Assembly (NCBI GenBank): GCA_030560485.1
Contig: JAKTTS010000166.1
Coordinates: 1 to 28,533 of the forward strand
Origin: Ascoidea tarda (nom. inval.)
Lineage: Eukaryota > Ascomycota > Saccharomycetes > Ascoideales > Ascoideaceae
Direction: 5' to 3'
Length of the DNA: 28,533 nucleotides
The notes beneath the pieces are model-generated. The model was not told the DNA's origin, ran no database searches, and was given only the letters and a program-made list of their open reading frames with translations. The translations under genes were made by a program, and so were the position numbers. Numbering within the stretch: position 1 is the stretch's first letter; the number at the start of each line of letters is the position of its first letter. Positions 17,132 to 26,159 of the stretch are shown one piece after another.

Positions 17132-18091
17132 ATGGCTTATATCGACTTAGTAGCTGTTTCCCTATCCAGGTTCCACAAGAGGGACAACGACGATGACGAT
17201 GACGATGACGACAATGACTACTGCTGGGGTTATGGCTGCTCTCACAACTCCAGCTGGGAATGGGCAAGATGGTTGCTCTTCATCCTCTTTGTCATATTGA
17301 TCATTTTCTTGTTTTTCGGCACAAGAAGAGTCAACAGACTCAGAATTAGAAAAGGTCAGACTCCTATAAGAGGGACTGCCTGGATAACTCCTCCTTCCTA
17401 CTACCAGTCTCAAGAACAGTACAACCAGCCAGCCAATGGCACTGGGGCCTACGTCCCACCATACACTGCTGATGTTAACCCCAATGATGCTGGCTATTAC
17501 GATAACGCTGGTGTCTTCCATCCCAATGACGACAACTTGAAGAGTGGTGGTATTGCTCCTGTCTACTACAATCACAACTCCCGCGATCTCAATGTGACAA
17601 GGAGAAGCTCCAATTCCGACAACTTTACCAGAAATTTCGACAGTTATTACCAAAATGCTGGTGTTAGCTCTGCTGCTCCCAACAATAACACTACCAGAAA
17701 CAACGCCAACGCCAATGCTGATACTGATACTATCATTGACAATAACAACGCTAACAGCAACATTGAATTGCAAAATCTCAACCGTGGTGATTCTGTATAT
17801 GCAAAACCTCCAGGTCCTCCTCCTAATTTATCTGACCCTTCGCCATCCTCTCCAACTCTAAATCCTTTTGCCAAATCTCTCTCAGAAAGCACAGAAAATA
17901 TTAAAACACTAGATCCCAGCTCTGCTAAAAACCCTAAATCTGCTTCTGATGCCGATGCCAATGCCAATGCCAATGCAAATACTTCCTCAAATATTTCTCC
18001 AGCTCCTAACCCCAACCCTTTTGAACCAACAACATCCCACAATGATTTGGCTCTTCCAGACTATCCTCCTCCAGCTTACAACAAACTTTAA
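17132..18091 (+). CDS. RCR: Rcr1/Rcr2-like trafficking protein with PPxY motifs
   Basis: This 319-residue protein is the better match to yeast Rcr1/Rcr2, single-pass proteins that bind Rsp5 and steer plasma-membrane proteins and chitin-synthesis factors through the endosome-vacuole route. An N-terminal Asp run (19-27) and a Cys pair (31, 36) precede the membrane segment (about 45-62, after SSWEWARWLLF). Then come a basic patch and the family core GQTPIRGTAWITPPSY (75-90). The YVPPYT block and GYYDNAGVFHPNDDN follow, shared with S. cerevisiae Rcr1. PPSY (87-90) and the C-terminal PPAY (313-316) are predicted WW-domain ligands. Asn/Ala-rich repeats occur near 190-210 and 270-285. It is a clear paralogue of the gene at 8095-8607. 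I cannot tell Rcr1 from Rcr2. Confidence 0.85.
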   Translation: MAYIDLVAVSLSRFHKRDNDDDDDDDDNDYCWGYGCSHNSSWEWARWLLFILFVILIIFLFFGTRRVNRLRIRKGQTPIRGTAWITPPSYYQSQEQYNQPANGTGAYVPPYTADVNPNDAGYYDNAGVFHPNDDNLKSGGIAPVYYNHNSRDLNVTRRSSNSDNFTRNFDSYYQNAGVSSAAPNNNTTRNNANANADTDTIIDNNNANSNIELQNLNRGDSVYAKPPGPPPNLSDPSPSSPTLNPFAKSLSESTENIKTLDPSSAKNPKSASDADANANANANTSSNISPAPNPNPFEPTTSHNDLALPDYPPPAYNKL

Positions 18092-18756
18092 TAATTTAAT
18101 AAAATTTAATAATAATTTAATAAAATTTAATAAAGATTTAATAATTTACAATAAAGCCTAATTTTGTTGTTTTTTTTCCCACTAAACACAATCCTATACT
18201 ATTTATTCATTGATCTGTTAATCTTTGCGTGCTTTTTTTTTGGTAATGGTCGTAATACTTTTTTTTTTGCTCCAGTTTCATGCTTTTTTGTTGTTATTTC
18301 TTCTACATTGGCTTTCCGGTCTTTGATACAGCCACCACTTTATTCTCCATCTCGTTTTTACATCCCTATATATCGAATCTCGTAGCCAGTCTAACGGATC
18401 TCTCGAATTATTTCTGATTTAAATTTATTTTTTTTTCCCTCTAAATAAACATTTTAAAATCGACAAAAAAAATTTTTTTTCAATTACTTTTACTTTTACT
18501 CCCTTTTTCTTTCACAATTTATTTTTATTTTAGATTATTTATGGAAAATAACGTCATTTAATATCAAAGTCAATTCGGTCTTGGAAAAACTTTTTTCTTT
18601 TTGTCCCCAGTTTTTTTTTCATTTTTCATTTTTTTTTTCACTACACATCTTTGCATGTTTTTCAATTCTTCCTTTCCCACCCATCACTCATCACCAATCA
18701 CACCTTCATTCACCTTCACCACTACCAATACATTTTTCTAAATAAAAAACAAAATA
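18092..18756. other. 665-bp AT-rich intergenic region upstream of BRN1
   Basis: The first 80 bases carry direct repeats of AATTTAATAAA, probably the 3' end of the RCR transcript. The rest is T-rich, with homopolymer runs and an A8T8 palindrome (18465-18480) expected to exclude nucleosomes. One ATF/CREB-type ACGTCAT is at 18551-18557. No ACGCGT is present. I see no gene or RNA here. Confidence 0.45.
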
Positions 18757-21282
18757 ATGCTAAAGAAAAATGATGACAATGAAACTGTTGATATAAATTA
18801 TCAAAATCTTGAACTATGGCTAAGGTTGGCTAATGACAATAAAATCAATTACAAAAACAGTTGGAATGTAGCGTTAATCGATTATTTTCACGATTTATCT
18901 CTATTTAAAGATTCCTCAAACAACATCAACTTTCAAAGGGTTTCAACTACTTTAGATGGTTGTATAAAAGTTTACTCAACAAGAGTCGATTCTGCTGCTA
19001 ATGAAACTGGTAAATTACTAACCAATCTATCCATCAATAATAAATCAACCACTCTAAACAATAATAACAACGATGATAATCTTGATGATCCTGATAACGA
19101 ATACAATACTCGGGCAATTCGAAATTTAAAGACTAAAAATTCAAAACTAAATAAACCTGTTAATACTTTAGTCAACTTTGCTCAAATCAAAATTAAAAAA
19201 CAAGATTTGGAATTGCAAATCGATCCACTATTCAAATCTGCTTTAGCGAATTTCGATGGTGGTGGTGCAAAATCGTTGTTTTCAAATTTACTAGACATTG
19301 ACAAATCTCAAAGATTAATCATAGACTCAACCAATACAAACCACTTGATTTCCAATAAAAATATCTATAGCAATCATAATAATCATCATAATAATCACCA
19401 TAATGATGATAGTGATGATAGTGATGATAGTGATGATAATCTTAATGATAATGACGAAAATTATCAAACTTTCATTTCACAATCAAAGGACATGGATTTT
19501 GAATACTTGAAAACATTTCTGCCAACTTCTTCTCAATTAAACAATTTCGAAGTCAGCCAGTCAATCAAATATATAAACAACTTGACTTTTATGAGAAACA
19601 CAGCAAACAATGAAAAGTCGAATAATATCCAAAATGAAATCCAAAATGAAATCCAAAATGAAATCCAAAATGAAATTCGGAAAAATTTTGATGAATTGCG
19701 AAAAATTCAAGAAAAAAGTTTATATGATATAATACCTATTGATAATGACAAAAACAGTAGTGATAATATTAACACTGATGATAGAAAAAATAGTAACCGT
19801 GAGGTTTATGATAATGACGATAATGAATTTCAATTGGATTTGGATTTAGACAATGATTTGGATAACATGGACATGGACATAGGCATGGATATGAATATGA
19901 ATATGAATATAAATACTCATTTGGATAATAATGCTAATACTGATGTTATATTAAATCAACTTATAAATAATAATAATAATAATGATGATGATGATGATGA
20001 TGATGATAAATTAGTTGAAAATAATGGAGAAATACTGTTAAATCGAAACATTGAAATAACTACTAATCAGGTAACTAATAATGAAATAATCAGTAAAGAA
20101 AATGGAAAAAGTAACTTAAATATAGAGCTATTATCATATTTTGATAATATAATGCAAAAAAATTGGGTGGGGCCTTATGAATTTGATTCATGGAAAGTTC
20201 GCAATATTAAAAAAATGATTAACTGGGAAACTTTCGAAAATCAAAATCAAGACCAAAATTTGAATCATGATCAACAAATTCAAAAGAAATCGAGAATAAA
20301 AAAAAAATCAGAGTTCCTAATTGATTTCTTTTCCGAAAACCCAGAGGATGAAAATTTATTCGGAGATGAAAATATTGATAGCGAGTTGAAAACTGTTGAG
20401 AATGATAACAACGAAATTGACTTAAATCTTTATTTGCCTAAAAATCAATGGGTGAGTAAAACACAAAACTTGTTGCCTGATGACAGACAATACAATGGAA
20501 AAAGGTTTACAAAACTTTTTCTTAAAGATGAATTGATGAATTCTTACGTGTTTAATAAAAATATAAAACAAATAAATAAAAATGCCAATAAAGAAATTGA
20601 AATCAATAGTAGAAATACAGAAAAAAAACAAGGAAATGTCTTTGAGGATGAAGATGCAATGGATAGAGTAGTTGCAGATGAGAACTTTTGGGCATCAGCA
20701 TATCAAAATTCCGCAGTTGGTGCAAGAAATAGTAATGTAGATACAAACCAAAATGTGGAATTCAATGATCGGAGCTTTTTTGGTTTTGGAGATGATGGAA
20801 TTGACGATGATCAATATGAAGGGCTTCCAAATTCAATCTCAGGGTCATTGAACAGTAATTTTATCAGCAAAAAATTGAAAGACAAGGACAGAATAAAATA
20901 CTCTAAAATCATGAAATCTATAAACGTAAAATTGTTGAAAGATGATCTATGGAAGTGTTTAGAAGACTCCTTGAACAATAAAGATAAAAGCATTGAAAAT
21001 ATGAGAGAGAACAATGAACATTCTAGAACATACATATCATCATTGGAATTTTTGAACAAAAGACAGAAATTGAGCTTGCCAACACTGTTGGATGAAGACC
21101 ACGACTTGAAGTTCAGCTCAGTGATGACAAAGTTGTATGGCAAGTATGCTGACTCTAAAGACCATACAGAGATTTCCACCAGCTACTGCTTTATCTGTCT
21201 CTTGCATTTGGCCAACGAAAAAGGTCTTGACATTGAAAACACAGACGATTACGAGGACTTGTTGATATCGACCATGGGCTGA
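18757..21282 (+). CDS. BRN1: Condensin kleisin subunit Brn1/CAP-H
   Basis: Brn1 bridges the Smc2 and Smc4 heads in condensin and is needed for mitotic chromosome compaction and segregation. The 841-residue product (S. cerevisiae 754) has the strongly conserved N-terminal kleisin region. This reads LANDNKINYKNSWNVALIDYFHDL (27-50), then TTLDGCIKVYSTRVDSAANETGKLL (about 64-88). The segment FAQIKIKKQDLELQIDPLFK (146-165) follows, then GGGAKSLFSNLLDID. The C terminus (YGKYAD...TSYCFICLLHLANEKGL) matches the winged-helix end of CAP-H. The centre is Asp/Asn-rich, including four exact 12-bp repeats (19627-19674). The frame is complete and needs no intron. Confidence 0.93.
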   Translation: MLKKNDDNETVDINYQNLELWLRLANDNKINYKNSWNVALIDYFHDLSLFKDSSNNINFQRVSTTLDGCIKVYSTRVDSAANETGKLLTNLSINNKSTTLNNNNNDDNLDDPDNEYNTRAIRNLKTKNSKLNKPVNTLVNFAQIKIKKQDLELQIDPLFKSALANFDGGGAKSLFSNLLDIDKSQRLIIDSTNTNHLISNKNIYSNHNNHHNNHHNDDSDDSDDSDDNLNDNDENYQTFISQSKDMDFEYLKTFLPTSSQLNNFEVSQSIKYINNLTFMRNTANNEKSNNIQNEIQNEIQNEIQNEIRKNFDELRKIQEKSLYDIIPIDNDKNSSDNINTDDRKNSNREVYDNDDNEFQLDLDLDNDLDNMDMDIGMDMNMNMNINTHLDNNANTDVILNQLINNNNNNDDDDDDDDKLVENNGEILLNRNIEITTNQVTNNEIISKENGKSNLNIELLSYFDNIMQKNWVGPYEFDSWKVRNIKKMINWETFENQNQDQNLNHDQQIQKKSRIKKKSEFLIDFFSENPEDENLFGDENIDSELKTVENDNNEIDLNLYLPKNQWVSKTQNLLPDDRQYNGKRFTKLFLKDELMNSYVFNKNIKQINKNANKEIEINSRNTEKKQGNVFEDEDAMDRVVADENFWASAYQNSAVGARNSNVDTNQNVEFNDRSFFGFGDDGIDDDQYEGLPNSISGSLNSNFISKKLKDKDRIKYSKIMKSINVKLLKDDLWKCLEDSLNNKDKSIENMRENNEHSRTYISSLEFLNKRQKLSLPTLLDEDHDLKFSSVMTKLYGKYADSKDHTEISTSYCFICLLHLANEKGLDIENTDDYEDLLISTMG
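19627..19674 (+). repeat. Four exact 12-bp repeats in BRN1
   Basis: ATCCAAAATGAA occurs four times in tandem without a mismatch and encodes Ile-Gln-Asn-Glu units. Identity at every base suggests recent slippage or recombination. Confidence 0.9.
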
Positions 21283-21497
21283 GCTGCACGCCAACAACAA
21301 AGCCCTGAACAGCCTATTGCCTCTCTGCCGAATCTGCTTTGATTCTGATTCGCCAGACCCCCACTGATTATATCTGCGTCCCTTTTGGGCGACAAGACCG
21401 CCGAACTGGAGTCTCTTGCAAACGGGGTCTGGGATGTGCTGTGCATTTCGAAAAAAGCTGCTGAGTTTCCAGCCTTTTCAATCTCTGCAATCAGAAC
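21283..21497 (+). promoter_or_regulatory. GUP1 upstream region
   Basis: These 215 bp between the BRN1 stop and the GUP1 start are about 50% G+C, well above the flanking genes. A TATATC-like element is at about 21369. There is no gene here; a minus-strand frame across it overlaps GUP1 and looks spurious. Confidence 0.4.
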
Positions 21498-23264
21498 ATG
21501 AACCACGTCTCTTTCTTCTTCAGTAATTTATTTGTTCTCCTGAGTGCTGACTCAAGACTATCTCCTTCAATTGTTCAGTCTGTCAAGAAGCAAAAGATCA
21601 TTGCCACATCAACTCCCTCAAGATGGAACACCCTAGAGTTTAAGTTTTATTATCTTGTTGTTGTTGTAGCAGTGTCCTATATGTTTGCAACTGCGATAAA
21701 AATATCCAGACCAGACAATCAGAATTACATCTACTACCAAAATTTGCTATCTGATGGTTGGATATTTGGAAGAAAAGTGGACAATTCCGATTCTCAATAC
21801 AGATTTTTCAGAGACAACTTTTGGCTTTTGTCTATCTTAGCAGTATCTCATCTATGCTTAAGGATAGTTTTTCAGTTTTTTATATCGACTAGGAGAAATC
21901 TCTATGATTTAGCATTTGGTTCTCTAGTTATGATTGCACTTTATGGTTGCAACTTTTTGAAAATTTTTGTTCATTTATTAATCAATTACTTCATTGGTAG
22001 ATTGTTCATTTATCTTGATAGTAAGAACGACAGTAACAAAATTTTCAACTCAACTTTTACCTATAAAAGTGTCGGCGTATTAATATTGTGGATTTATGGC
22101 ATTTCGACTTTATTTGTCAATGATAAATTTAGGTCAGTTCGATTTGGGTCAATGTTATCCTTTTTATCTCCACTTGATTCCTTCAAAGGTATTATTGAAA
22201 GATGGGATGTATTCTTTAATTTCGTTTTACTAAAAATGTTAAGTTTTAATTTAGACTATTATAATAGGATTACCGAAATAAATAATAATCTAAAATTAAA
22301 TACAAGTAAAATCGATAAATCTAAAATTGAAATTGAAAATCCCGAATTATTAACAAATGAAAGGTTAAGAACAAATGCTCCATTAGACTTGTCTCAATAT
22401 AGCTTTTCAAATTATTTGTCATATGTTCTTTATACCCCATTGTTTATTGCTGGCCCAATTATAACCTTTAACGATTTCACTTATCAGTCATTTCATAGAC
22501 TACCAACTTTGAATTTGAAGTTTGTTATCAGATATGCGATAAGATTTGTGTTTTTATTATTAACAATGGAATTTATTCTTCATTATATTTACGTTGTTGC
22601 CATTGCTAAAAGAAAAGCCTGGATTAATGATACGCCCTTTGAAATCTCAATGATTGGTTTTTTCAATTTAAACATCATTTGGTTAAAATTGTTAATGCCC
22701 TGGAGATTTTTCCGTCTTTGGGCTTTATTAGATGGCATTGATCCTCCAGAAAACATGTTAAGATGTGTTTGTAATAATTATTCTGCTCTAGCATTTTGGA
22801 GAGCATGGCACAGATCCTTTAATAAATGGATTTTAAGATACATTTATATTCCATTAGGTGGATCAAAATCCAGAATTCTAACATCTTTAGCGGTTTTCAC
22901 ATTTGTTGCAATTTGGCATGATATTCAACTAAGGCTATTATTTTGGGGTTGGATGATTGTACTATTCTTAATTCCCGAAATACTATGCAATGTTTATTTA
23001 AAACCGTTAATTCAGAATCATCGTTGGTATAGATTTATTTGTGGGATTGGTGCAGTAGTGAATATATGGTTGATGATGATAGCAAATTTATTTGGATTTT
23101 GTTTGGGTAATGAAGGAACCAAAAAATTGTTGGGTGATATGTTCACCTCAATATATGGTGCCCAGTTTACGATAATCTCGACAATATGTTTATTTATTGC
23201 AGCTCAAGTAATGTTTGAGTTAAGAGAACACGAAAAAAGACATGGGGTCGATGTTAAATGTTGA
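21498..23264 (+). CDS. GUP1: MBOAT O-acyltransferase Gup1/Gup2
   Basis: Gup1 is an ER multi-span membrane-bound O-acyltransferase that adds a very long acyl chain during GPI-anchor lipid remodelling. It was first found through glycerol uptake. The product is 588 residues (S. cerevisiae Gup1 560). After a variable N terminus come EFKFYYLVVVV and the hallmark GWIFGRKVDNSDSQYRFFRDNF. Around ten hydrophobic segments follow. The MBOAT core has FWRAWHRSFNKWILRYIYIPLGG (His438) and VAIWHDIQLRLLFWGW (His474), the latter being the expected catalytic His. The charged C terminus ends REHEKRHG. Only one in-frame CTG codon, near the start, was noticed. Gup1 versus Gup2 cannot be separated with certainty, but a single Gup1-type gene is usual outside post-duplication yeasts. 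Confidence 0.93.
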   Translation: MNHVSFFFSNLFVLLSADSRLSPSIVQSVKKQKIIATSTPSRWNTLEFKFYYLVVVVAVSYMFATAIKISRPDNQNYIYYQNLLSDGWIFGRKVDNSDSQYRFFRDNFWLLSILAVSHLCLRIVFQFFISTRRNLYDLAFGSLVMIALYGCNFLKIFVHLLINYFIGRLFIYLDSKNDSNKIFNSTFTYKSVGVLILWIYGISTLFVNDKFRSVRFGSMLSFLSPLDSFKGIIERWDVFFNFVLLKMLSFNLDYYNRITEINNNLKLNTSKIDKSKIEIENPELLTNERLRTNAPLDLSQYSFSNYLSYVLYTPLFIAGPIITFNDFTYQSFHRLPTLNLKFVIRYAIRFVFLLLTMEFILHYIYVVAIAKRKAWINDTPFEISMIGFFNLNIIWLKLLMPWRFFRLWALLDGIDPPENMLRCVCNNYSALAFWRAWHRSFNKWILRYIYIPLGGSKSRILTSLAVFTFVAIWHDIQLRLLFWGWMIVLFLIPEILCNVYLKPLIQNHRWYRFICGIGAVVNIWLMMIANLFGFCLGNEGTKKLLGDMFTSIYGAQFTIISTICLFIAAQVMFELREHEKRHGVDVKC

Positions 23265-23814
23265 TAATAAGCTAAAGTTTCAGGGTTAAGTTACAGAATA
23301 TAAATTCAAGAAGATACCCACATTTTTAAATTTACGTTAATGTATGAATAAATAAAGCATTAATTTCTATTTTGAATTCTATTTTGATTTATTTTTTTTT
23401 ATTGTCATGTTGATTTTATTTTATTGTTTTTTAAAGTATTCGATTAGTCTATAAATTGAGAAGCTAAAGAGAAAAGAAAAAAAAAGAAAAAAAAAAATAT
23501 ATAAATAATAAATAAAAACAATAGAAAGATGATAATAGAAATAAAACAACCATTATACTAAAAATGAAGATAACAAATAACAAAAGCCGAAAAAAGAATA
23601 TCATGAATGATTTATAAAAAGTGAAGAAAAGAAATATGAAGAATGAAGAATGAAGAAAAATAGAAAATGAAAAATGAAAAATGAAGAGAAGGTGATAGAT
23701 ATGAAATATGGAATAAGAAATATAAAATATAAAATATAGGGAAACTTTAATATGAAACAATTGAAATTTAGTTTAATGCTAATTTAATATTTTTGATTAA
23801 TTTTTATTATCTAA
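23265..23814. terminator. Convergent 3' region of GUP1 and the velvet gene, with a purine tract
   Basis: This 550-bp convergent gap contains no gene. Bases 23460-23740 are strongly purine-biased on the plus strand (runs of GAAGAATGAAGAA and GAAAAATGAAAAATGAA). An antisense frame full of Phe and Ser arises from this composition only. AT-rich flanks probably hold both polyadenylation regions. Confidence 0.5.
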
Positions 23815-25450
23815 TTAATGCTGATCATGGTTTTGATTTTGATTTTGATTTTGATTTTGATTTTGATTTTGATTTTGCTTTTGATTTTGATTTTGCTTTT
23901 GATTTTGCTTTTGCTTTTGCTTTTGCTTTTGCTTTTGATGGTTGAAATTTTCTACTTGAAAATTTAAATCCATTGGGTTTATGTTATCTTTTGTAGAAGC
24001 TTTTATAGTATTTTGAATAGTATTGGAATCAGTTGATTTAGTTGTACTAATTTTGTGATTAGAATCACTAGAAATGTTGTAAGAGATAGAGTTATTTGAT
24101 GAAGAATTTCCATAAATTGAAGGAGATTGATTTAAATAGAAGGGAAGAGAAGGTGGAAGAGTATTTGGAGGATAACTTGAGGAATAATTGGAAAGATAAT
24201 TTGAAGAATAGAGTTGTGAATACTTTGAGGAAGTTGAGGAAAAAGTAGGAGGTGGATGAAAATGTGGAGAAGAATATGGGTTTGTTTGGTCATTGAAAGA
24301 GTGTGAAGTATTATTTATATTGGTTAGAGGTTGGAAAGAGGACGAAGAATCAGGAAGTGTTTTTGAGGGATCATTTTGAGTGAGAGAATTTTGAATTTCT
24401 GGGTTATTGATTGAATTATTTGGTAATTCATTATTGTTTGATAATTTTTTTTTCGAGGATGAGACCTTTCTTACTCTAATTTTAGTTCCTATATTTTTCA
24501 ATCTATGAGCTAAAATTGGGGAAGGCTGGAGGCCTGGAAAGTTTTTTGGAGCATAAACAGTTACTATATCGCTTTCTATTGAATCTCTAAAGAATAATTT
24601 CTGTGGAGGGCCCGAGGATGAAGATGGTGATGAAGGTGAAGAAGAGGAGGAAGAATTATTTGAATTTGATATTGAATTGTTCAAGGGAAACTCGTACAAT
24701 TTAAATATTAGTTTATATTTTCCCTCGATTCTTATTGATAAATTACTAAAGACAAAGAAGGCTTTAAGATTATTTGAGTCGTTTGCTAAAGTATTTAGAA
24801 TTTTTTGGTTATTAAAAATAGTATCTATATTACTTAGTTTACTTAGATTTGAGATATTCTTTGAGTTCAAGATGTTAGCAGAGACAGAAGTGGTACCAAT
24901 TAAAGCGTTTTCTTTTTTTTTAGTTAGAGATTCAGACACCTTTCTCCTTTTTAGTGTTTTATCGTCTTTATCATTGGGACTAATGCTGGCAGTATTATTG
25001 TTGTTGCTAGTGTTGCCGGTATTACTGCTGTTACTTGTAGTAGAGGAATCGCTGTCTGGGATTGGGTCGCAGGAGACAGTACAGATTAAGAAGTTGATGG
25101 AGTGATCAACGACATTTTCACCATCCTGGTTGATTAGAGAAACAGTTAATACTGGGGAGGGATCTATTGTTCTTCGACCAGAGACTATCGAAAGGAAAAG
25201 GAAAAGGAAACCGAAAGAAAAGTAAGATTGGTTAGACAAAAAGAAATAAAAATAAAATTGAGGTTGAAGAGATCAATTAGGTTTATCCGAAAAGGAACCG
25301 ATTGGTGAGATAATACATACATTGTTTGGAGGAGCCTACAGCTCTTGCTTGTTGAGGCTGTTGGATTATGTTTAGTTTATATTTGGCCTCAGTGACCTTG
25401 AAGGCAGATTGGGGCAAGGGTTGAATGTTATATTTTGAGGATTTAGGCAT
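23815..25450 (-). CDS. Velvet-domain transcription regulator, two exons
   Basis: Velvet proteins (VeA, VelB, VosA, Ryp2/3) are fungal DNA-binding regulators with an NF-kB-like fold that couple development and secondary metabolism. Joining exon 1 (25450-25321) to exon 2 (25184-23815) gives 499 residues. The velvet start YKLNIIQQPQQARAVG (24-39) and the next block GRRTIDPSPVL (46-56) lie on opposite sides of the intron, which confirms the splice. Further on are ALIGTTSVSANIL, FFVFSNLSIRIEGKYKLIF (186-204) and VTVYAPKNFPGL (about 251-262). The domain ends at IGTKIRVRK (275-283). Disordered insertions sit inside the domain, one with a KRRK-type basic cluster. The C terminus is Ser/Pro-rich and ends in a Gln-Asn/Gln-Lys repeat. 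Met at 25489 is an alternative in-frame start. I cannot say whether it is closer to VosA or VelB. Confidence 0.88.
23831..23938 (-). repeat. Eighteen hexanucleotide repeats in the velvet gene tail
   Basis: Eighteen tandem TTTTGA/TTTTGC units on the plus strand encode alternating Gln and Asn/Lys in the protein C terminus. All K units lie toward the 5' side of the coding strand and N units dominate the end, suggesting stepwise expansion of sub-blocks. Confidence 0.9.
25185..25320 (-). other. 136-bp spliceosomal intron of the velvet gene
   Basis: On the minus strand the donor is GTATGT (25320-25315) and the acceptor is ATAG (ending 25185). A GTCTAAC branch-site-like sequence lies upstream of a pyrimidine-rich stretch. 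The intron splits a Phe codon (T|TC) and restores the frame between the two halves of the velvet domain. It is the only intron I recognised in the window. Confidence 0.88.
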
Positions 25451-26029
25451 GTTGCATCTGAGAAGAAAAAGAAATGAGACGACTTTCAAAAGACTTCTAG
25501 AAGATTTGAAAAAGAATCTAAGAGAATGGGTGGAATGAATGGAACAGTCGAGAGTTAGCTAGGTAGCTTTATAGTAGAAGCAAGATAACTGGGAGAGATA
25601 GCGAGATTCGAATGAAATAATCTGGCAATGAAGAGAACAGGTTTGAGTCAATAGAAAACTCATAAAAAAGTGAGCAATTTGAGTGAAATTCTGAGAAATT
25701 GTAGAACAAAAACCCAAACACTTTAGATCACAGCAGTTGGTGAAAAAAAAGAGAAACAGAAAGGAAAACGAAAGTGTTTAATATGATTTCTAGATAAGAG
25801 TGAACAAAACTGACCAACATAAGGGCCGCAAAAGAAAATCCAGTGCGAAGGAAACTTTCTCTATTGTGGATCCGGTGCAGTTGTGATGTGGGTTGCCCGC
25901 CGCACCCCCTGCACCCGGACAGAAACCTGCCGCAGACGGACCTCTTCGCGGGCCCCGCCGTGCGCGCGCCGGCAGTCCACGGCCCTGAATGCTCGGATTG
26001 CCTGCTGCGAGCGGAGCTAGCCGGTGCGT

Positions 26030-26072
26030 GCACGTGCAGCACGTGCTCTTCACGCGTTGATGCTCTTTCGTG
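26030..26072. promoter_or_regulatory. Clustered E-boxes, MCB and SCB
   Basis: Within 43 bases there are two overlapping-context GCACGTGC sites nine bases apart, then ACGCGT, then TTTCGTG (CACGAAA on the other strand). E-boxes are bound by bHLH proteins such as Cbf1 or Pho4. ACGCGT and CACGAAA are bound by APSES-domain proteins (Mbp1, Swi4, and StuA in filamentous fungi). Which flanking gene is controlled is not clear from sequence. Confidence 0.6.
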
Positions 26073-26134
26073 GGCGCCACCAGCGTGAGCCGGGGGCTGT
26101 CTTTTTACCAGCTCTGGGGACACGAGAGCAGTCT

Positions 26135-26159
26135 GCCAGTGGTTATTAATAACACTGGC
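26135..26159. repeat. Interrupted 24-bp palindrome
   Basis: GCCAGTG and CACTGGC flank the perfect palindrome TTATTAATAA, with one unpaired G at 26142. Every other base pairs across the centre. Confidence 0.85.

Noticed and set aside
16785-17267. 161-residue N-terminal extension of POL1
   Set aside because: It runs antisense into the RCR gene and has no Pol1 similarity. Met at 16784 matches the known Pol1 start, and the MCB/SCB boxes would fall inside the extension.
19627-19674. Short exact repeats considered as CRISPR-like or mobile-element ends
   Set aside because: They are contiguous in-frame coding repeats without spacers or terminal structure.
23464-23760. Phe-rich minus-strand frame between GUP1 and the velvet gene
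   Set aside because: It is the antisense of a purine-rich tract, so the Phe, Ser and Ile content is compositional.
25185-25239. N terminus of the velvet frame starting at 25239
   Set aside because: The first 19 residues are translated intron sequence. Splicing to 25321-25450 restores the conserved first strand of the velvet domain.
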